Virus record (IMG/VR): IMGVR_UViG_3300010885_014582 | Coordinates: 30,014 to 94,013 of that record | Reading direction: 5' to 3' (one strand) | Source: a virus | DNA length: 64,000 nucleotides | Shown here: piece by piece, positions 10,099 through 18,936 of the stretch | Position numbering within the stretch: position 1 is the first letter of the stretch | How the letters are laid out: each line of letters begins with the position of its first letter | Translations under genes and position numbers: made by a program | Notes under the pieces: generated by a model | Told to the model about the DNA's origin: nothing | The model's input: only the letters and a program-made list of their open reading frames with translations | Database searches by the model: none

Positions 10099-10269
10099 CT
10101 AATTATTGCGCCATTTTGCCATACCGAACCAGTAGGCACGCTGACGCACGGACATTGATTTAAGGTCGCTAAGACCAAAACCTCTGTACGAAGAGGCAAT
10201 CTTTTCATATTCCCAATATATAAGTTTCAGATTAACTGAATAAAAGTGAGACCCAATCGAGAACCACTG
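10099..10269 (-). CDS. Frameshifted C-terminal extension of the gp26-like tail chaperone
   Basis: The +1 frame relative to the 266-residue gene is open from 10269 to the TAG at 10099-10101. It has no ATG, GTG or TTG that would make a separate full-length gene. It encodes about 47 residues downstream of the likely shift site, including WEYEKIASSYRGFGLSDL and SVRQRAYWFGMAKW. This pattern of an aromatic, basic tail with R-x-x-Y-W resembles the downstream half of tail assembly chaperones. Candidate slip site CTT-TTA at 10241-10246 (read on the minus strand). The tape measure gene begins 11 bases after the stop. Confidence 0.68.
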   Translation of the reverse strand, partial: QWFSIGSHFYSVNLKLIYWEYEKIASSYRGFGLSDLKSMSVRQRAYWFGMAKWRNN

Positions 10270-11032
10270 TTAAATTTTCTTCACAGTGGGCACATTGAGT
10301 CTCCACCTCCCCCATACGGGGACCTGGTTGTACCGAGGTGATTTTCTTTAAGATCTTTTTACGATCCGCTACATTTAGTTTCTTTGACCAAGATTCACGA
10401 GATGAAGGTGTTCCCTCATCTGATTGTAAACACCGAGCAATAATAAAAGTATTTTGCTCGGCTACAGTCTTACCCTTTTTTGATGCGTAAAGACTGTCTC
10501 CAGTTGTTGGCAAGTTAAACGATAAAGTGTTTCCATCTTTTAGTTTGACAAGTATTGGTTGACTTAGGTCATCCTCAACTTTTTCCATTTTAAAATCTTC
10601 GTCTAAGTCAATTGCGACATCGTTGCTTCCCCCGCAACTGCCACAACTTAATTGTACTTCACGGGTTTTACCATAGGTAGCCCGTACAATTGCTAAAAAT
10701 AAAACATCTCTATCACCAATAATTAAATTATCAATGATGTCTTTGTTCTTATTTACTTCTTGTGAACCAATAGACACGACTGCTCGTTGTAGTAAGTGGG
10801 CAAGGTATTCACCATAGGTAACACCTTCCTTTGAATCAAAAGTAGCAAGGGCTTCTTCATCTTCTCCTGTCAACTCTCTCACAACGGCTGTAGTTTGCCA
10901 TTCCCCAGATTCTGTGTTGAACAACCCCCGTAGTAACTGAATATCAGTTACTGGAGGGGAGTCAATATATGGTGCTGGGTCTGTAATAGCAGTATTGGCG
11001 CTTTGTGCAAGCGAAGACAAGTTATCTGACAT
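10232..11032 (-). CDS. T4 gp26-like baseplate/tail assembly chaperone
   Basis: 266 residues when read without a shift. It carries two CxxC pairs, CGSCGG (about 131-136) and CAHCEE (about 249-254), which could form one zinc ribbon, as in gp26-like proteins of myoviruses. The N-terminus gives an acidic, flexible start, then LTGEDEEAL. It occupies the slot just before the tape measure gene where tail assembly chaperones lie. The stop is at 10232-10234; a +1 shift shortly before it would add about 47 residues. Confidence 0.75.
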   Translation of the reverse strand: MSDNLSSLAQSANTAITDPAPYIDSPPVTDIQLLRGLFNTESGEWQTTAVVRELTGEDEEALATFDSKEGVTYGEYLAHLLQRAVVSIGSQEVNKNKDIIDNLIIGDRDVLFLAIVRATYGKTREVQLSCGSCGGSNDVAIDLDEDFKMEKVEDDLSQPILVKLKDGNTLSFNLPTTGDSLYASKKGKTVAEQNTFIIARCLQSDEGTPSSRESWSKKLNVADRKKILKKITSVQPGPRMGEVETQCAHCEENLTVVLDWVSLLFS

Positions 11033-11054
11033 TTAGTATTCCTTTATTAAAGTG

Positions 11055-11666
11055 TTACCAGTTAAGGCTGTAGTTAGTAGCATCTGCTTGATTGAATGCT
11101 AACACAAATCCTTCGTGGTGGACTGTAAGTTCCTGTACCAGGATTCCACTGTCACCAGCACTTAAACCACCAAGACTGAATACTCCAGGCCAGCAGTTGA
11201 ACAACTTCATCATGAGGCGCTTGTTACCAGGGGTTGGTTCAATAGCAATACCATCTCCACCTGAATAGGTGTAGTTATTGCTAGTGGTTGGATGATCATA
11301 GACAGTTACTGTGATGTCACAGCGGTAATCTTGAGCAGCGCCAGTTCCCTTACTTCCGTTAGGTACTCCACCTTCCCATGAATGGATGAATTGTTGCCAC
11401 TTCCAAAGTTCATTGCCATCAGCAAAGACTCCACGAACAAATGATACGGCGCTAAAGTCTGACAGACCAACCATTTTATGAGTGTGGGTGTTCATTCCAC
11501 CTTCACGATAGGCAAGCATGTCATTAGTAACACTAAGACCACTCATTGTTGTAAATCCAAGTTTGGCTAACTTGGGGGAAAGTGATGCTAATGCACTATT
11601 AGTTGGTTCGATTTCTACTTGAAACTTAAAGTTACGAAGTGGATCGGTGCGTTGTGCTCTTGACAT
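11055..11666 (-). CDS. Tail tube protein, T4 gp19-like
   Basis: 203 residues. The opening DPLRNFKFQVEIE, followed by SGLSVTNDMLAYREGG and ...W.QFIHSWEGG, fits the phage T4 gp19-like tube family. AAGGAG precedes the start. It lies directly after the sheath gene, the normal order in contractile tails. Confidence 0.9.
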   Translation of the reverse strand: MSRAQRTDPLRNFKFQVEIEPTNSALASLSPKLAKLGFTTMSGLSVTNDMLAYREGGMNTHTHKMVGLSDFSAVSFVRGVFADGNELWKWQQFIHSWEGGVPNGSKGTGAAQDYRCDITVTVYDHPTTSNNYTYSGGDGIAIEPTPGNKRLMMKLFNCWPGVFSLGGLSAGDSGILVQELTVHHEGFVLAFNQADATNYSLNW

Positions 11667-11675
11667 TTTTACTCC

Positions 11676-13259
11676 TTAAACCGTTTCTACGGTGGTGTTG
11701 GATCCGCCAGAGAACTGGCTGATATTAATAACAATAAATTCAGCAGGTGCTTGTAAAGCCACACCTACCTCGACATGAAGTTCACCATTTTGTATTGCAT
11801 AGTCAGGGTTGTTTGTAGAGTTACAAATTACATAGAAAGATTCAAGTGAATTGCGTCCTTTAAGTGCCCCAGCAGACCACAGGTCTGAGAGGAACCGTGA
11901 GATACGACTGTTCAATTGTGACCATGTACGCTCACCGTTTGGTTCAAACAAAGCAGATTGAGCAATTTCTTCAACATTTGCTTTTACAAAGTTGAGTGTA
12001 CGGCGGACAGGAACATACTTTGTAATGTCTGTTTTTTTAAGTGTGCGGGAACCATTAATGATTACCCCACCACCAGGAATGTTTTTCATGGTGTTGACAT
12101 GGGCATCATACAAAAGACCAGTTTCAGCATTAGTGAAGTTTACTGCAAGACCATAGGTCCCACGAACATCATAAGCATATCCAGCAGGCGCTTTTCCAAC
12201 GGAACGATCTGCTTCCACACGGGTGTACAAACCAGCAACTGCTCCACCTGGGTAGGTGTTTCGCAATGTTGCAGAACCAGCACGGGCTGGGTCTGGCATT
12301 TGGAGCATTGGATAATACACTGCACCATAGGATGACTTGCTGTAGTTACTGGTCACACCAGTGATTCCTGCGGTAAGTGTCTGAGTTGGGTCTGCATCAA
12401 TGATTACAAAAGCATTTCCACGGGATTCAGCGTAGGTAAGTGCGTAGTTTACTCGTGTAGAAGTTGTCTGTCCTACAAGGTTGACCAAGATTGAACCATT
12501 AACATAGTTAAGGGAATCTACAGCAGCATTCCAGTCAGCATCTACGACAGCACCATTAGTTCCCGCAGTGACTCCTAGAGTGTATGTCGCAGCAGTAATG
12601 GTGTAAACCACGCCAGCAACAAGTGTGGCATCTACTTCATAAACATCTACAAAAGTTGAATAAGAGTTAACAATTGTAGTGATGTATTGTGGGGAGTCTG
12701 GATCAAGTGATACTTCAGTCCAGCGCTCTACTTCAGCGCCATTAAACAAAACAGCAAGGTTGAAAGTAAGGGGGGTACCTGTGCCACCAAGGCTTTCAGC
12801 AACACCATTACGCAATCCAGCAGTGATAATTACTTTAAGACCAACTTCTGTTGTAGTAGAAGTTGCAGCAGCGTAGTTTGCCCAAGTACCAACATTTTTT
12901 GCTTGTACTCTGAACAATGTTGTATTAGCACCACCAGCGATGGTTCCTGTAATTGATCCAGATTTTGCTTTGAGAGCAGCGGCACCACCAGTAGTAGTGG
13001 AGTGTGTAACACGGGTTACATAAGCCGTGCGACCACCGTTGGAGAAGAAGTGATAAACGGCGTAGCCGAGATCAGATGAGTTAGTGAGATCACCATAGAG
13101 TGTCTTATACTGACCCCAAGAGTCAATACGAGTTGGTAGTACAGGACCACGGGCGGCTGTACCGAGGAACGCTGTGGGCGTTACTTCAGTTCCAGTTTGC
13201 GTGACTGTAGAGAATGGGCCTTCGGTGATATATACACCTGGGCGGGAGTATGTTGCCAT
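11676..13259 (-). CDS. Tail sheath protein
   Basis: 527 residues. MATYSRPGVYITEG is the usual N-terminal sheath strand, and the C-terminus (IPGGGVIINGSRTL, VRRTLNFVKANVEE, then ...FLSDLWSAGALKG) matches the conserved sheath core that makes the inter-subunit mesh. A variable β-rich domain lies at about 100-240. It contracts during infection. A strong AAGGAG lies before the ATG. Confidence 0.93.
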   Translation of the reverse strand: MATYSRPGVYITEGPFSTVTQTGTEVTPTAFLGTAARGPVLPTRIDSWGQYKTLYGDLTNSSDLGYAVYHFFSNGGRTAYVTRVTHSTTTGGAAALKAKSGSITGTIAGGANTTLFRVQAKNVGTWANYAAATSTTTEVGLKVIITAGLRNGVAESLGGTGTPLTFNLAVLFNGAEVERWTEVSLDPDSPQYITTIVNSYSTFVDVYEVDATLVAGVVYTITAATYTLGVTAGTNGAVVDADWNAAVDSLNYVNGSILVNLVGQTTSTRVNYALTYAESRGNAFVIIDADPTQTLTAGITGVTSNYSKSSYGAVYYPMLQMPDPARAGSATLRNTYPGGAVAGLYTRVEADRSVGKAPAGYAYDVRGTYGLAVNFTNAETGLLYDAHVNTMKNIPGGGVIINGSRTLKKTDITKYVPVRRTLNFVKANVEEIAQSALFEPNGERTWSQLNSRISRFLSDLWSAGALKGRNSLESFYVICNSTNNPDYAIQNGELHVEVGVALQAPAEFIVINISQFSGGSNTTVETV

Positions 13260-13285
13260 TTTTGCTCCTTAGCAATAGACGGGGG

Positions 13286-13966
13286 TTACGGGGTACTTGT
13301 GAGTGCTTCGATTGTTGGGATAATGCTGGTGACTTGGTGTAGGCCATACATGTCTGCTGATGGTATCTCAGCAGTCATTTGAAGAGTATAAATCTTGCGA
13401 AAAATACGCTTACGGTATCCAGACTCAGAGTCTAGAAGGTCCGCCGTTGTCCAATCTAAAAGATCAAGACGACGAGTTGTGCCATCCTCTGGGATATCAA
13501 TGTACCCTTTTCGGAATGGAACAATTGTACTCAACATTTGACTGCTAAGTTGGCGATCGTGTAGGGCGCTACGAGTAAATGTAGAAACTTGATACAAAAG
13601 GTCTACTGGGACAAACTCTTTGCTAGTAATGAACTCAATGGTTGTAGTACCAGTAATAGTGTTCATGTTTGAAATGCGGCTAGGCCAGTATTGCAATTCA
13701 TTGGGTCTTCCAATAAACCTACTTCGTTGAGGTATTCCGACCTTGGCGTAAGTCAAATCTACTTCTGAATGCTGACGGTTCTTGGCGTGAACTAAGTCAA
13801 TCATCTCAATAGTCAAGAAAGGGTAAGACCGCTCAGTCTCTGCTTCTGGGTAGCGATAAAAAACTTGCACTGGACGAGAGCCATTGCGGTCATCCGAGAC
13901 AGACAATGTGGCAAACCGTGCTTTAAGGGCAGCATCTTCAGCAAGAAGGAATCCAGGATTAGGCAT
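13286..13966 (-). CDS. Putative tail terminator/neck protein
   Basis: 226 residues; I do not recognise a named family from sequence. It is placed between the gp10-like neck gene and the sheath gene, where myoviruses encode the tail terminator. The residues VFYRYPEAETERSYPFLTIEMID and a mixed α/β pattern fit this class. It overlaps the upstream gene by eight bases. Confidence 0.6.
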   Translation of the reverse strand: MPNPGFLLAEDAALKARFATLSVSDDRNGSRPVQVFYRYPEAETERSYPFLTIEMIDLVHAKNRQHSEVDLTYAKVGIPQRSRFIGRPNELQYWPSRISNMNTITGTTTIEFITSKEFVPVDLLYQVSTFTRSALHDRQLSSQMLSTIVPFRKGYIDIPEDGTTRRLDLLDWTTADLLDSESGYRKRIFRKIYTLQMTAEIPSADMYGLHQVTSIIPTIEALTSTP

Positions 13967-14366
13967 TGTTCCCCGACAGTTTCTTAGAAAGTAAGGAAGT
14001 TAATTCTTTTTTGAGATCTTGACCACGCTTGAAAGCCGTAGACCGAAGAAGCCCAGTAGCAACAACTTGTTGAGTTGGATCACCATACTCAAGCATGGTT
14101 ACTTCATTTGTGGGGGTATTTACGCTGTATTCAACATGACCATCGACTAGACCAACCTTAGCCTGGTCTGACAGGTGCGCCCAGTCTGGGTGGTTTGACA
14201 TGTTACTAGCAAGGTGTGATTGCTCGTTTTCAAGAAGTTCTTTAACGGAGGCAATTACGGCTTTTGGATAAGCCTCTAGGAGATCCTCAAAGAACCAAGA
14301 AGTTGGGAACTCTCCACGGATAATGCTATTAGAGTTCGTGGATGTATGCAATTGTGCAGAAGTCAT
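13959..14366 (-). CDS. Neck protein, gp10-like
   Basis: 135 residues from the ATG at 14366, which has GGGAG nine bases upstream; a GTG at 14378 would add four residues. Helical N-terminus, then a β-part, then LLRSTAFKRGQDLKKELTSLL. Size and place match HK97 gp10-like head-tail joining proteins. Family call is by context. Confidence 0.6.
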   Translation of the reverse strand: MTSAQLHTSTNSNSIIRGEFPTSWFFEDLLEAYPKAVIASVKELLENEQSHLASNMSNHPDWAHLSDQAKVGLVDGHVEYSVNTPTNEVTMLEYGDPTQQVVATGLLRSTAFKRGQDLKKELTSLLSKKLSGNNA

Positions 14367-14430
14367 TACTTCTCCCACGAGACTCTAGGCGTTGTAAATC
14401 TTGGCGCTCACCGAGATTACTTCCAGTTTA

Positions 14431-14967
14431 TCAGAGTTGAGGTAGGGTAGAAGGCCAAGGAAGATTCTGGGATGAGGTGGCAGTCGGACCCACATCAAAA
14501 GGCATTTCCTGATTGATGTATACCTCAATACCTTCAACGACGAGAATGACATCATCAGATGCTCGTCCTCTGACACGGTAAGAAGTTACTGAAAAATAAC
14601 GACCATCATAGAAGAACATATCGTTAAGGTGACCACGGTACTCATAGGGGGTAGTAACCCCAGCATCCCTAAAGTCCTGGATGGACGCCACGAAGTTAGT
14701 TAATTGGACAGCCTGACGACCTTCAGGGATGGCACGCTTCTGATCTTCAGCCTCGGTAATCATCAGGACTGGTACTACCACTCCCTTTTTGTACTTGCGA
14801 CCACCAGTTCCAGGCACACCCTCGTCGTAGACATCATCGTAGACAGATGCCGTTGTGGTGTTTGTACCCAGCGGTGTGAACTCAAACCATACAATAGACT
14901 CACCGTAGGCTTGCTGGTACCTACGGTAGTGCTTCCTAATGCTGGCTAATTCTCTCCGAATTTCCAT
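14431..14967 (-). CDS. Head-tail connector/stopper protein
   Basis: 178 residues, beginning in a TAATG overlap with the adaptor gene. The N-terminal helix (MEIRRELASIRKHYRRYQQAY) is followed by a β-rich body. The protein lies in the neck cluster between adaptor and terminator, so a head-closure role is likely. No motif allows a firm family assignment. A 64-base gap follows and holds no gene. Confidence 0.55.
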   Translation of the reverse strand: MEIRRELASIRKHYRRYQQAYGESIVWFEFTPLGTNTTTASVYDDVYDEGVPGTGGRKYKKGVVVPVLMITEAEDQKRAIPEGRQAVQLTNFVASIQDFRDAGVTTPYEYRGHLNDMFFYDGRYFSVTSYRVRGRASDDVILVVEGIEVYINQEMPFDVGPTATSSQNLPWPSTLPQL

Positions 14968-15785
14968 TAAAAGTAAGATTCACTAGTGTATGCAGTTGGA
15001 GGAACCCCTTCGATGAATACATCCTCCCGCAATGGTTCGTCTTGTTCTTCAATAAGGATATGACCTTCTGTGTCTTCTTTGAAAATGCGCTCCAGAGGAC
15101 CGTACTCGCCAAGTTCTTTACCCACATACAGTGGTACATAGCGGTTAGTTGTGCGTGAGATACGGCGAAGGCTGAACTGCTCGATACGCTCAGGACCAAT
15201 GTTGAGGTTATTGGCGTGTTTGCGGTACTCAACTTCCCATGCTTGGACAAGGCTTTGGAGCATACGGAAACGCTGAGAACCAGGGATGTGAATGGACTCA
15301 GAAGTCATTACATCGATGTCACGGGCATATTCTGTCATAAGTGACTGTAGTGCCTCTACAAGCGCTCCCAGACCCACTACATCCAATACTGCGGCGCTTG
15401 CCTGCTCTAGAGGAATCTTAATAGTTGGTTTGTGGAAGTTAATTGAACGCTCTGCGTAAAACTCAAGATCTTGGGGAAGAATCCACTCATAGTAATAACC
15501 TTCAACCATGATGGTTGTATTAGAAGGTGGGGTTCCTGCAAGGCGCATAATACCATTACGGTTATCGATGCTGTATTGAGAAGTAGTGAGTTGTGTAACA
15601 ACACCCGAAGTTACCGTCGCAACCCACAAAGTCGTTGAGTCAATGTTTACTTGACCCAGTTCATAGGTGCGACCGATGGTATCAAAAGAGACCTGAAAGA
15701 ACTTAGGAAAGTCACGAAGATAGTTTCGGGCTAACTGGACAGTGTGTTCCAGAACGGTTAGACCACTACTAGTTGTTCCAGCCAT
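14967..15785 (-). CDS. Head-tail adaptor protein
   Basis: 272 residues. An N-terminal helix with AGTTSSGLTVLEHTVQLARNYL, a β-rich centre and a long helix near 150-185 are visible, and the C-terminus is acidic. It is the first gene of the neck cluster. It is coupled by TAATG overlaps on both sides. Assignment is by position and general shape. Confidence 0.55.
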   Translation of the reverse strand: MAGTTSSGLTVLEHTVQLARNYLRDFPKFFQVSFDTIGRTYELGQVNIDSTTLWVATVTSGVVTQLTTSQYSIDNRNGIMRLAGTPPSNTTIMVEGYYYEWILPQDLEFYAERSINFHKPTIKIPLEQASAAVLDVVGLGALVEALQSLMTEYARDIDVMTSESIHIPGSQRFRMLQSLVQAWEVEYRKHANNLNIGPERIEQFSLRRISRTTNRYVPLYVGKELGEYGPLERIFKEDTEGHILIEEQDEPLREDVFIEGVPPTAYTSESYF

Positions 15786-15937
15786 TATTGATCTCCTGAA
15801 CTTACACCTGGGATGGTGTCTAGGGACGCTTGGTTAATCTGAGGCTGTTGCTCACGGTGCCTATGAGACATCACGGTACGCACACGGGTGATGTCTGCGA
15901 CAGTCCCTGTTGGTGTAGGGATGGGGCGCTCATCCAT
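15785..15937 (-). CDS. Small hypothetical protein (50 aa)
   Basis: ATG at 15937 overlaps the stop of the fibre gene (TAATG), and its own stop overlaps the next ATG (TAATG). The 50-residue product starts MDERPIPTPTGTVADITRV and is polar without membrane segments. Exact fit between two overlaps argues for a real gene. Function unknown; possibly a small virion or fibre-associated protein. Confidence 0.7.
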   Translation of the reverse strand: MDERPIPTPTGTVADITRVRTVMSHRHREQQPQINQASLDTIPGVSSGDQ

Positions 15938-17454
15938 TATGGAGCCTCTAGGGCTTCAACTTTTGCGGAAAGTTCCTGGACTGCTTGTACAAGGATAGAA
16001 ATAACATCGTTTGTTTTCCACATTTGTGGAACAATTTCTCCATCTGTAATACCAAACTCAATGAGTTGTGGTTGTACTTCTAAGATTTCATCAACAATAA
16101 AACCATGACTAATACTGTTTTCGTATTGATCTTTTTCAATTACTCCGTCAGATTCTTGAGGGATTGCTTTAAAGGTACGGGGAGTTAAAGAATTGATGAT
16201 ATTTAAACCATCAGTAAAAGAGTTAATTTGTTCTTTGTATTTACGAAGTGAGGTAACGGTTGCAACTTCTCCACCTGCAAGAACACGCATGTTAGCAGCG
16301 GCTGTTGTAGTACGGGTACCACCAAATATAAATGTTCCAATAGATAATGTTCCAGAAACAGCCCACCAACCAGAACCACTGCTCCAACCAATGTATGGTC
16401 CACCAAGCGGGTCCACATTGACAATTGCAGAAAGATAACCTGCTGTAGAAGCACTTCCTGCGCTACCAGCACTACCAGCACTGCCAGTAATGTTAATGCT
16501 ATAAGTACCACCATCATTATAGGCAATGGCTGGTTTACCACTAACATTTGCCCAACTGACTGCATTAGCAGCAGCAGCAGTGCCAGAAATATTGATGTTG
16601 TAAGTTCCACCGTCATTGAAAACATTTCCAATAGCAGGCTTACCACTAACATTTGCCCAAGTTACTGCGTTGGCGCTATCAGCCACACCAGCAGTTGCGG
16701 CTTTACCAGTTGTGCTCTGATTCCAAGTAGGGACAGTTCCAGTTAAACCTGAGTAAGGGACGCTACTAGCAGATGAGGCGTTGCCTACAAAACCACCGTT
16801 TGCGGTGATAGTGCCCGTTGTAGAGATGTTGCTGTTGGCTGTCCAGTAAGAAAGGTTGTACCAAGTACTACCTACTTTTACTGAGAATGGTGAGGCAGTG
16901 GTGCTGTTAGGTGTCCATGCAGTATTGACATAGGTGTCACCTGCTGAACCACGGTTAGAAGAAACTGTGTCTGTAAGTGTGCGAGCAGTACTGGAGCGAA
17001 CAAAAATGCGCTTATCAGTAATTGCTTGTGCAACAGGTATACCACTATCAACACGCCATACAGCGGCTAGTACAACATCAGTTGAATCAATGTTTACATC
17101 ATTGGTACCAGTACCAGATGAAGGGAATCGTGGGTTAGTACTTCCAGCGGCTGGTCGTACTGCAAAGCAAGTAATTGAACCGCTTGATAATCGAGCATGA
17201 ATGATGTCAAAGAAAGCAGGAGATGTATATGGGGTTAATAAAACCGTGCCACCTGCGTATGGGTAATAAGCCCCATTGATAAGTACTTCACCAGCAGAGA
17301 CTGTGACAGTCTGTGTAGCAGATCCTGGTGCAACGACCAGTCCACTGACAACACCACTTTTTTGATTTCCAAGAATCTGGAAGTCTAGGGAGTCTGGCTC
17401 TGCCTGATTTTGATTGAATGAATCAGGCGTATTTGGAATTGTAAAGCCAGACAT
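15937..17454 (-). CDS. Fibre protein with S74 intramolecular chaperone
   Basis: 505 residues. The N-terminal half resembles fibre adaptor domains, the middle has Gly/Ala/Ser-rich repeats (NVSGKPAI occurs twice), and the C-terminus is an S74 peptidase/intramolecular chaperone (SLRKYKEQINSF, HGFIVDEI, PQMWKTNDVI, then a coiled coil). The Ser and the Lys five residues later, the expected autocleavage dyad, are present. It lies between neck and capsid genes, away from the other fibres, so it could decorate the head or neck. Confidence 0.85.
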   Translation of the reverse strand: MSGFTIPNTPDSFNQNQAEPDSLDFQILGNQKSGVVSGLVVAPGSATQTVTVSAGEVLINGAYYPYAGGTVLLTPYTSPAFFDIIHARLSSGSITCFAVRPAAGSTNPRFPSSGTGTNDVNIDSTDVVLAAVWRVDSGIPVAQAITDKRIFVRSSTARTLTDTVSSNRGSAGDTYVNTAWTPNSTTASPFSVKVGSTWYNLSYWTANSNISTTGTITANGGFVGNASSASSVPYSGLTGTVPTWNQSTTGKAATAGVADSANAVTWANVSGKPAIGNVFNDGGTYNINISGTAAAANAVSWANVSGKPAIAYNDGGTYSINITGSAGSAGSAGSASTAGYLSAIVNVDPLGGPYIGWSSGSGWWAVSGTLSIGTFIFGGTRTTTAAANMRVLAGGEVATVTSLRKYKEQINSFTDGLNIINSLTPRTFKAIPQESDGVIEKDQYENSISHGFIVDEILEVQPQLIEFGITDGEIVPQMWKTNDVISILVQAVQELSAKVEALEAP

Positions 17455-17461
17455 TTATTCC

Positions 17462-17731
17462 TTAGAGAGTGTCGTAGATGTTCCCGTGGTTTTTAAGGTG
17501 GTCATACAAACCTGCGGGAAGTGTATAAGTTGTCCCATCCTCAAAGTCAAAAGTTTCTTGACCCCAGTACATCTTCCATGTGCCTTTAACTCGGCCTTTT
17601 TTGGTATCAGGTGCGCCAGGAGAAACGACAGTAGTACTTTCAGGTACTGATGTCTCCACTACTTCAGTAGTGGTCTCTTCTGGTTCTGAGAAGATATCTG
17701 TGGTTGTAACATTTGTGCGTTTCGTAGCCAT
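17462..17731 (-). CDS. Hypothetical virion-associated protein (89 aa)
   Basis: 89 residues with strong AAGGAG. The N-terminal half is Thr/Val/Glu-rich and probably disordered; the C-terminal half (GTWKMYWGQETFDFEDGTTYTL) looks like a compact β-fold. It is placed directly after the capsid gene and its terminator, so it may be a head or fibre accessory. No family recognised. Confidence 0.7.
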   Translation of the reverse strand: MATKRTNVTTTDIFSEPEETTTEVVETSVPESTTVVSPGAPDTKKGRVKGTWKMYWGQETFDFEDGTTYTLPAGLYDHLKNHGNIYDTL

Positions 17732-17752
17732 GGCTACTCCTTTTGGTAGTGG

Positions 17753-17811
17753 TTAAAAATTTAACTTAAAAAGTGGGGTACTAGGCTTGCGCCATTCCCC
17801 CACTTTAAGTT
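17753..17811 (-). terminator. Intrinsic terminator after the capsid gene
   Basis: On the minus strand an arm AACTTAAAGTGGGG (17798-17811) pairs with CCCCACTTTTTAAGTT (17763-17778), with a two-base bulge. It is followed by AAATTTTTAA. It lies 12 bases past the capsid stop codon, so capsid expression is probably partly set apart from the neck genes. Confidence 0.75.
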
Positions 17812-17822
17812 GACCTAGTGGA

Positions 17823-18902
17823 TTAGGCAGTTGGTACTGCGCCACCGAGTGTGTTGATGATAACACGAGATTCGTGTGTGATGACACCGAAGCCCCAGAT
17901 TGCGTACCATGACAAGCCGTGCTCACGACCGAAGTCGATTACACCACCATCACGGAGTTCAACTGGAAGGGCAATTGCTTGTCCGAATGCGTTGTCACCG
18001 ATCATGATTGAAGAGAACGAGTTCGAAAGAACTGCGTCACGGGTACTTGTTGCTGGGTTGGAGTCAACCAAACCAAGACCAGACTTAACCTGGGTGGTTT
18101 CAATGAAGACCACATCGTACAAACGACCAATTTCACCGAGCATGAAGTTACCTGGAGCGGCATACTTTGTTACTTCGATGAATTCTGGCCAGTCACGAAG
18201 CGCACGGCTCTGTGAAGGGTGTACGAAACATACATAGGTATCGCCAAGGCGAGGGATGTTCTGGTTAGCCAAGATCTCAACTGCGTCCTTGACGGTTGCA
18301 GGTGACATGTAGCCAGGTGCGCCTGAGTTACCAGCGGCTGCGTACTCGTAAGGAGCACGAGGACCACGGGTAGAAGGAGCGGTGCGTCCGAAGACTACTG
18401 ACGGTGCAACGGCAGAGCCGCCACCGAAAGGAACACCTGATGCGTACAGCGTGTTACGAGCCTGGATGTCCATGGACTGAGCCATGTGACGACCAAGAAG
18501 GCGTGAAGACGAAGCCATAACATCATCGAAAGAAGCGTTGAGGAGGAGTTCGGTAACCGAAACTGCCTTACCTTGTTCTTTAACAGTGATCTGGATCTGA
18601 CTTGCTGAAAGTGCTGAAGGCTCCATACGGGTACCTTCTGTCAATTCTGCACCTGTTGACTCGTCCGTTGCAAGGTTGTTGTAACGCATGAAGTTAATGG
18701 TGAGACCTGGCATGACGCCCAGTTCCGTCTTCTTGACGGCAAACTGTTCAAAGCGAAGCACTGGCATCGCCTGGAAAAGAATTTCTTTCGACCAGATAGT
18801 CTGGATCGCTGGGCTGAGAGCGGTGCCGCCAACGGTATAGCCAGTTGCGCTTGTCGCACCTGCCGTTGTTACTGCGCCACCTACGGGACCTGGAAGGGCC
18901 AT
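17823..18902 (-). CDS. Major capsid protein
   Basis: 359 residues with GGAGG before the ATG. It follows scaffold and portal genes. Features of HK97-fold capsid proteins of the N4/P22-like branch: SKEILFQAMPVLRFEQFAV near the N-terminus, LTEGTRMEPSALSASQIQITVKEQG (E-loop/P-domain strand), then a spine helix and ...GLSWYAIWGFGVI near the C-terminus. Its codon bias is stronger than that of its neighbours, as expected for an abundant protein. Confidence 0.88.
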   Translation of the reverse strand: MALPGPVGGAVTTAGATSATGYTVGGTALSPAIQTIWSKEILFQAMPVLRFEQFAVKKTELGVMPGLTINFMRYNNLATDESTGAELTEGTRMEPSALSASQIQITVKEQGKAVSVTELLLNASFDDVMASSSRLLGRHMAQSMDIQARNTLYASGVPFGGGSAVAPSVVFGRTAPSTRGPRAPYEYAAAGNSGAPGYMSPATVKDAVEILANQNIPRLGDTYVCFVHPSQSRALRDWPEFIEVTKYAAPGNFMLGEIGRLYDVVFIETTQVKSGLGLVDSNPATSTRDAVLSNSFSSIMIGDNAFGQAIALPVELRDGGVIDFGREHGLSWYAIWGFGVITHESRVIINTLGGAVPTA

Positions 18903-18936
18903 GGGTTTATCCTCCGTGGATAGGGGTTGTTATGTT

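Noticed and set aside
10232-10234. Early stop of the gp26-like gene as a sequencing error
   Set aside because: Possible, but the position, the missing start and the chaperone-like tail make programmed frameshifting the more likely reading; kept as a finding.
14385-14576. 63-residue minus-strand frame inside the connector gene
   Set aside because: Overlaps the better supported 178-residue gene for most of its length and has no own ribosome site.
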